The position numbers were made by a program, and so were the translations under genes. Under the pieces are notes generated by a model. The model did not search any database. It worked only from the letters and a program-made list of their open reading frames with translations, and was not told where the DNA came from. A DNA stretch of 64,000 bases from Lonicera japonica (lineage: Eukaryota > Streptophyta > Magnoliopsida > Dipsacales > Caprifoliaceae): NCBI GenBank assembly GCA_021464415.1, contig CM038471.1:74440851-74504850 (forward strand), written 5' to 3'. Below are positions 57,288 to 64,000 of this stretch, piece after piece (positions within the stretch are counted from its first letter, which is position 1; every line of letters starts with the position of its first letter).

Positions 57288-58877
57288 ATGAGTGTAATCA
57301 TGACTCCCAAAGTGGTTTTGAGGATCATGATTGTTGTGCTGTTTCTATCACAAATTGTTGTGTCACAGTCAATCATCAACACCTTACCAGGCTATCCGGG
57401 CAAGCTTCCCTTCAAACTTGAAACTGGGTATGTAATTTTAATTTCTATAAGGCCATCTCCAATGCATACTCTAAATTGCTAATTTTAGAGTATGCCACCT
57501 TGCAGCCGACCGGGTAAAAGCCAATAGTGTAGGCTAAAATGTTAGTGAAATGGTAAAATTGCCATACAGCTACCATACCATCTCCACAATGGAATGTCCA
57601 TCGTGGGCCGTTAAATCACCATTAATACGATGGAATGTCCATCGTGTGAGAGATATAATGCTCACACGATGTACATTGTGTCGTGTGCCGTTGGAGACCG
57701 TCCCCACGATGTTCATTGTGTCGTGGGGTGGTGGTGACGTGGCACACCACACGACACAATGAATGTCGTGTGGCTTAAATGGGTTAATTCTCCCCTGCGC
57801 GCTGCAAACGATTATGGATAGTGTATGCTAAAAATGCCTTTTTACCCTACAATATTAACATACACATTGGAGATGGCCTAATAAAGATTTAGTTTAGTAT
57901 ATTATTAACAAATCTATCTTTAATCACTCATTTTCTTTTCTTTTGCTTTCTCTCTATTCTTTCAATCCAAACGAATTGTTACTTTCTTCGTCTTTTTTAT
58001 TTATTTCTCTAGCTAGCGGTGTGAGCTTTTACTTTCTTCTTAATTTCTTTTTTTCCATCATTAATTTCATTGCTTTGTTTTAGAAATTCTCTCTCCAAAA
58101 GCTTTAATATTCATACGTGAAGAGCATATATAAACCAAATCAAACAAAGAACAACCAAAAATTGGATTAGCAAATGTTTGTCTCAACACACAAGGTAACA
58201 TAATCCATGATTATCCGATGTATATAAGATAAAGTATAAAAATAAAATACAAATTGAATTTTACCATAATATATCTCACAAAAAGGTTATATTAGTAAAA
58301 TTGAAGAAATTTTTTTCCAATTAGACACATTCCAAACGCTTAAATGGGTTATTACATCTTATTCGGATATTTAACGCAAATAACTCCAAATGCCTGACAG
58401 TTTTATAATTTATCCGACAAACTCAATCTTATGCTATTATGTTATACGTGATCTTATCCCATCCTAAGCGACCTTTTTATCTAACGTGACAATTGCACAC
58501 ATACATTAATTAATACTACTTATATATGCAAAAAAATAGTGATTGATCAAAAAAAGGAAAGAATAAACCCAAACGCACACATATTAGATATTATTTTGGA
58601 AGAGAGGAGTATAATATGAAATGAATAAGTGTGTAGCCCGCATGATGTGTGGGTGTTATAAGAAAATTTATTATATTTTTATACCTATTAATTTTTTTGT
58701 ACGTAATATTGTTATAATTGAAATCATCGTTACTTCAAACACAATGATATTTTTGTATTAGTTAAAAACAAGATCATGTGTATCTATTTAAAATGTAGGA
58801 ATACAATCAAATGGGAGAGGTAAAATATATCTCATAATAAATTCAATAATCATAATATATAAATATGAAAACAATAA

Positions 58878-58915
<38 letters not shown>

Positions 58916-61900
58916 TTCTTTTCTCTTTTTTTTTTGTAGTAAACAAATGATGAGACTTAATTCTTCCTCCATTTTTTATTAAAAAAAAAAAAGAATTGTT
59001 TTGAAACATTCTTTATTTTTTTGGGTGCAAAAAGGAGCCTATACGGCTCAACTAAATATATATTTCATTATATTACATCCAAGCAGGTCCCTGGCTAATT
59101 ACAAAGATTGTTACCAAGTTTAGCCAAAGTATCAACACATGCATTAAACGTACAGGGTGAAGGAAAAATCTTAAAATTAGGGATCGTATTACCTAGGTTG
59201 ATTTTAGATTTTTTTATCAAAAATAATTTTAAATTTGATAAGCGTAATTGAAACCCTAGGTCTAATCAATTTTACTGTTAAAACATGTATTGTGTTTTCT
59301 AACAATTATATTAATCAATCACAAAAAAAGCAATCACACAACACTAGGAATTTATGAAGTATTTCTACTTGTGTAGAACTAATCATCGAGACTAATCGAC
59401 AATACTTCACTATGATCAAAACGGAATTAAGACTCGATGACTTATAAAAGTTGATTTCCCACAATTTACGCAACAATTCCATCAATCCCTTGAACGTAGA
59501 ATCCAACCGCAACTAATTTGGCATAGCGCTTCCGGTTTTTACGGCTTACCCATCGTCTCCTTTTATGCACTTCATTACAATCCTTCACCCCCGTCTGCGA
59601 TTTGCCATATAGCCCGTTAGCCACTTCGCTCACCTCGTCTTCAATTGCAACAAAAAACACTCCTGCAGGACCGTGAACGTTTGTAACTCTAGTTCTTAAA
59701 TTTGAAGAATAATAGGATCTTCTATTGCATGTAAAAACAATCTAAGTAGTGTTTCAAAACTCTCAAAAATTTATTTTAGCGTTTGTATAATTCTGCCTTA
59801 AAAAATTCTCTATAATCATGTGTTTTAGACCTAAATTAATGGTTATATTTATAAAAAATATATATGGTCAAAGTTTTTTTTAAAATAAGTTAAAAATATT
59901 AAAAAAAATTGCAATAAAAATTCGTGCCAAAAAAAATACACACCGGACCGTTTCAAAAAGAATTATATATATCGGTAAGAAAACTTAGAAAGTAATTCTT
60001 TAGGCCAAATTATTCTCGGATCGGTACGCATTAATATTAGGTGTACGGATCCACCCTTTAACATGCTGCGCTGCTTCCTTCAATTTATTAACACGTGGCA
60101 AAGGCTAGAAACATGGGCTTGGCCCATTATAAAAAAAAAAATTTGGTCTACGGCCCATTATAAATTAAAGGCAGGCAATACGTGAGGTTTAGAAAAAGGA
60201 TGAATATCTTTGACTTTTCAAAACTTTATTTTTTTTTATTATTAAATAAGATTTTTTTTTACTTTATTGCATCATATTAAATTCGCTTAGATACTAATTC
60301 GACTCAGATTTTAGAGTCAATTGTATAAAATATGTTAGACATGAAAAAAATAGTTTCCTCAATAATTTACATCGACTGGCCTTTTCGGATTTTAGCAAAA
60401 TTCGGTAAAAATACTTAAAAATAAATTTGACTCAAAAGATTTTTAGATTCAAATTTTAAGCTCAACCACCACATATATTTTTGAATCAAACCAAATAACC
60501 AACTTGCATTAGGTCCTGAATTATGTGCGATGAATCATGTAAATTCGGCAAGCTTCCATTAATTGTCGCATTTTTAAATCTTTAATTTGATTCAAACAAT
60601 TATAATGAAAAAAATATTTTTGACATCAAAATCAAATCAATTAAAAATATAAACCAAAAACGGGGGACATGTGTAATTGGGGAATTCCATGCTCCAATAT
60701 GGAGTCATGTACATTCCAGAATGCTCCGAAGATTGGGATGTGTTAACTCAAACAAAGTGACCTTAATAGTTTCAATGTAAAGATCCAAAATATCCCACAT
60801 TGATAGTGTAATGGGATGGTCCCTAGTATCTAAGTGGGTGCAATGAACCTAAATACAACTTAGATTATCCATTAGAACTCGGATGGTTACATATAGTATT
60901 ACAGTGGACACAAGATCACTACAATGTGTGAATATTGTGTGTTGCGATACAAGTAAGTCGTGATTGTTTGTGTGACCCTAGCCTAACAAGGATGTGAGAA
61001 TTAAAGTTGTAACGACCTAAAATATCCCATATAAGGGAGGTTGTAAAAACCTAAAATATCCTACATCAGTGCAATGAACCTAAATTACAACTTGTACTAC
61101 CCATTTTGGGGGAGAACCTGAGTGGTTATATCTGAACTTTTAGTCTTAAAAATGGCAACGTACTTATGCCATTTTCACACTTTGGTCATCGAACTTTTTT
61201 CGTGATTAATCATGATAATGAACATTTGAATTGCTGTCGTTTGGGTCCATCATAAGTTACCTTCTGTTTAAATCACCTAACGGAAAACTAAATTTATTTA
61301 CACAAGTATACATAAACCACCCGACTCGTTACATTCTAACCTTTTAATTTTAAAAGACAAAAATTGACAACTTACTTATGCTCGAATGTTATTACTTAAT
61401 TCAAAATAATAAAATTGATTAGGACTTTACTTTTCTATCAAGTAGAGATTATTTCACCCTTAACATGCAAAAAATCCTTTGATCTTCTTTAGGTTTGGGT
61501 TGAAAATATTTTTTTGTGTGTTTATTTATTAATAATAACCTGTTTTTTACTTACCAAGAGAAAAGTAAAATAATAACAGCATTTTTACACATAAAATTAT
61601 GAATCAACGTACACAACATATAGCACGTATGCATTTAGTTTTAAAGTTATTAACAAAATATAACGCTACACAAGTTAAAAAAAAACAATTTTTACCTCAA
61701 ACTTATTGTAAAAATTAAAGTTTCTCATATACTTTTACCTCAAAATTATATTAAAAAAATATAATCCTAAACAAGCAAAAAAAAAATGAAAAAAAGAGGC
61801 ATAAAAACTAACATTTAGCTAAGGTTAAGAACTCTATTATAGATCTCTGTTCTAAAAACAACTTACTCTTTTTAGAAAAATTCTTTGAAACTTTAGAAAA

Positions 61901-62820
61901 ATGGTCTATGTAATACATAGAATATAAAATTTAAAAGTTAAGGGGGGGGGGGGGGGGGGGGGGGTTATGCAAATACTTAAAAAGTTGGAAGTGGTTTATG
62001 TAAATAAGTTTTGTTTTACATTAGTTGGTTTAAATGGAAGGTAACCAATAGACCCAATTGATAGCAATTACAAGATTCATTATCACGACTGACCACGGAA
62101 AAAGTTCGATAACCTAAGTGCGAAAAGGGCATAAGTATGTACATTGTCAGTTTTTGTCATTTAGCCTTTAATGTTACGTCATAATTGCTTATAATGCCAA
62201 CTAATAATCATAATAGTAGGGAAAAACAATTAGTTTACACTTAACACCACATTGTACGACTCTTTTTTTCTTCTTGAAAAAGGCATTGATTTACAACTTT
62301 GAAAAAATGGGGACGTAACTCAAGTTTTTAGCAAAAGTTGGGTAACTCAAAAAGGAGCATAGAAAATGGAGGCTCAAGCAAAAATATCTTAAATATTTTA
62401 CGTTAAATTAAGAGTATGGTCATCATAATTCTTTTTAAACAAGGGTCAACAAATTTAGATTAAAATACGCTCCATGGATTTTTATGACTCCTTTCCATAA
62501 ATGGAAGATGTCTTTCTTAAATTTGGCTAAAAATTGGGGTGTAACTCAAATTTAATTTTAAAGATATCATCACTCTAGTCTTCTATCTTTTATAATAAAA
62601 AATTGCATTTGTTTATTTTATAATCATGACATCAACCTAATAGTTTGTTATACATTTTGTGCGGGTGTGTCAAGTTACATTGGGATAGGGGAAACAGAAG
62701 ATGTGCATTTGTTCTATTACTTCATTGAATCAGAAAGGAATCCAACAAACGACCCATTGATCATTTGGACGTCCGGTGGCCCTGGTTGTTCATGCCTTTT
62801 TGATTTGTTTTATGAAATAG
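57288..62820 (+). CDS. Serine carboxypeptidase-like gene, exons 1 and 2 only
   Basis: SCPL proteins are secretory alpha/beta-hydrolases of the S10 family; many plant members are vacuolar acyltransferases using glucose esters, others peptidases. Exon 1 (57288-57427) encodes a signal peptide ([20 protein letters not shown]) and the family start [15 protein letters not shown]. Exon 2 (62675-62820) encodes [19 protein letters not shown], then WTSGGPGCS, the oxyanion-hole motif, ending FYEIG. Donor GG|GTATGT and acceptor TCAAG|TTAC join in frame to give ETGYIG; the second donor is ATAG|GTATGT. Odd: intron 1 is 5247 bp and full of transposons, and GGPGCS is followed by CLFDLF where most members have a small-residue (S/A)(L/S)SG-like sequence. 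The catalytic Ser, Asp and His would lie in later exons, none of which appears before 64000. Nothing visible is broken, so function cannot be judged. Confidence 0.8.
57451..57878. mobile_element. Tourist-type MITE with palindrome cluster, in SCPL intron 1
   Basis: A 428-bp element with perfect inverted ends GGCCATCTCCAATG and TAA duplications (57448-57450 and 57879-57881). It begins 24 bases after the exon-1 splice donor. The interior holds a series of hairpins: ACGATGGA-atg-TCCATCGT (57627-57645), CACACGA...TCGTGTG (57663-57687), CCCCACGA...TCGTGGGG (57702-57728) and CCACACGACA...TGTCGTGTGG (57748-57773). Confidence 0.92.
57879..59177 (+). other. SCPL intron 1, middle part
   Basis: AT-rich intronic sequence. 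A compound (CA)n(TA)n microsatellite lies at about 58879-58914. No exon-like or RNA-gene sequence was found. Confidence 0.55.
59178..60656 (-). repeat. Solo-type LTR of the SIRE-like family inside the intron
   Basis: Matches 51570-53497 (minus its LINE) in the same orientation, with many substitutions. It starts TAGGGATCG (terminal TG mutated to TA) and fades after AAAATATAAACC. No gag, pol or primer-binding site lies beside it, and the terminal CA is lost. It is either a solo LTR or the displaced 5' LTR of the minus-strand element whose gag lies at 55188-56850. Confidence 0.7.
60657..62674 (+). other. SCPL intron 1, 3' part
   Basis: Bases 60780-61075 contain three AAAATATCCCAC/TAC strings and two GTGCAATGAACCTAAAT strings, an internal duplication of unknown origin. 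A 23-base G run lies at 61942-61964. The last 40 bases before the acceptor are T/G-rich and end GTCAAG. No exon was recognised between exons 1 and 2. Confidence 0.5.
61942..61964. repeat. 23-base guanine homopolymer
   Basis: An uninterrupted run of 23 G on the plus strand within the large SCPL intron, in a strongly AT-rich setting. It could form G-quadruplex structures on the coding strand and transcript. Its exact length may be affected by sequencing or assembly error. Confidence 0.85.
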
Positions 62821-64000
62821 GTATGTGTCTCTCACTCATCCTACACCCTCGTGTAATTAAGTAGGTACTCATGATCACATTATTTTTACTATACACTTAT
62901 ATTATGTATAAAGTGTGCTCATTGAATATATATATGTGCTAAATAGTTAAACATACCTTTAACTAGGAGTGAGAATCGGTATGGTAAAAATTGAAACTAA
63001 TTCGAAAAATTACTAATTTTCTCGACGAAAATAATAAAAAAGAGTATCTCTGTACAAGATACTCTTTACGAAATACTATTTATAAAGACCGCATTTTTTA
63101 GCAAAAAACTTTATAAACAACATCCTAAAAATATTCAAAATCAGAATCAGATCCTAATTCTTTCTTTTTTGCTGATTAGCATGAAGTATAAAGAGATTCT
63201 CCATTTCTCCTCCTCAATTATTAGGGGATGTAGCCGGGAAATGGAGGATAATTGATTTCGTATTGAATGCATACCTACCTGCTAATATGCAAGGGAAGGT
63301 TCAGAATTTTAAATTTGGGGTGTTGAAACATAAGAGGAAATTTATTTTTATTTTCCACTTAAAAATATTTAATATAAAAATAAAATCAAAATAAATTAAC
63401 TAAAATAGACCTGTAATTATTACGTATTGTTTTCTCCATATTTATATATTGGTAAATCTCATTGTATGCAAAATTAAAGTTTTATTTATATGTTTAAATC
63501 CAAAATGTTATAAATTTTATTTATAGGAAAAAAACTTGAAGGGGTCCAATAAGGTATAACATGTTTGTAATCCAAAAAATACCATGTTTATAAACTTTAT
63601 TGTTATAGCATTTCAAATAATCCTAGAAATATATCCCAATTTAAGTATTAAAACACATCAATTTTAAGTGCCAGACTACTCGTACAGATGGCACCCTTCA
63701 TTATAAATTTATAATAATATATTTTAGATGAGTAAAGTGTAAATGTTTCCTAAAATAAGGTGGCCAAAATCTAAACTATTACCTATTATATTTATCTTTT
63801 GAAAAAAATATTAGCTAAATTAAACATATTTGAAAAATCAATATGCGAAACCCCCAACTTTCATTACGTATGGCTCCGCCAAGGCCATCTCCCCTCCATC
63901 TGCCGCGGCCGATGCGTATATATAAACACATACTATTTTAAGCTAGACTATATTTGTACGAGTGTTCAATAAGATATTTAATAATTTTTTACAAAATATA
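62821..64000 (+). other. SCPL intron 2 or beyond; no exon 3 seen
   Basis: Starts with a good donor (GTATGT). No sequence resembling the next SCPL segment (a GP.. stretch followed by a W..AN..F.D.P.G-type motif) was found on the plus strand up to the window edge, so intron 2 is either longer than 1.18 kb or the gene is truncated. A palindrome AGAGTATCT...AGATACTCT lies at 63042-63066. Confidence 0.45.

Noticed and set aside
1..64000. CRISPR arrays, bacterial operons, organelle DNA insertions, integrated pararetrovirus
   Set aside because: No regularly spaced repeats with unique spacers, no prokaryotic gene layout, no recognisable plastid or mitochondrial genes, and no virus movement- or coat-protein motifs were seen; the reverse transcriptases present are Copia- and RTE-type.

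Overview
The window looks like AT-rich, gene-poor nuclear DNA of a flowering plant, most likely a eudicot. Evidence for this: one intact intronless berberine-bridge-enzyme-like (BBE-like) gene with a plant secretory signal, the first two exons of a plant serine carboxypeptidase-like (SCPL) gene, fragments of plant-type mTERF genes, and a dense population of plant transposons (Copia LTR elements, hAT, Harbinger/Tourist-type MITEs, tRNA-derived SINEs, an RTE LINE). I see no CRISPR arrays, operons or bacterial genes, and no rRNA or functional tRNA gene. The species cannot be named from the sequence alone.

Layout. 0-3 kb: MITEs and a decayed coding-like scrap. 3.2-6.4 kb: mTERF pseudogene locus A. 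7.3-11 kb: MITEs, a possible SINE and an unidentified coding-like scrap. 11.15-13.15 kb: a broken 3' fragment of a BBE-like gene followed by the intact BBE-like gene (minus strand, TATA box at 13140-13147). 14.5-24.9 kb: a mosaic of MITEs, including a long-inverted-repeat element with a younger hAT element nested in it. 25.8-28.7 kb: an internally deleted hAT transposon with a perfect 8-bp target duplication. 30.1-36.1 kb: mTERF pseudogene locus B, split by a degenerate minus-strand Copia element (30337-35493). 36.9-44.5 kb: a SINE, hAT and Harbinger-type MITEs and tandem repeats. 44.62-51.21 kb: a very young Copia element with identical 182-bp LTRs and intact gag but ruined pol. 51.57-56.85 kb: remains of a second Copia lineage (SIRE/Maximus-like gag, minus strand), with an RTE LINE nested in its LTR. 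57.24-64 kb: the 5' part of an SCPL gene whose 5.2-kb first intron holds a MITE and a LTR related to the neighbouring retroelement; the gene runs off the right edge.

Only two loci look like working host genes: the BBE-like oxidase, probably secreted and carrying unusual substitutions in the flavin-binding motif, and the SCPL gene, probably secretory/vacuolar. Both are families of plant specialised metabolism or defence, but nothing here shows that they act together. Most of the rest is transposon history. The most informative points are the young Copia with intact gag and dead pol, the duplicated mTERF locus, the hairpin-cluster MITE family shared by 24.4 and 57.5 kb, and the transposon load around the first exon and donor site of the SCPL gene. 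All similarity calls are by eye from knowledge of the families; no database search was run.
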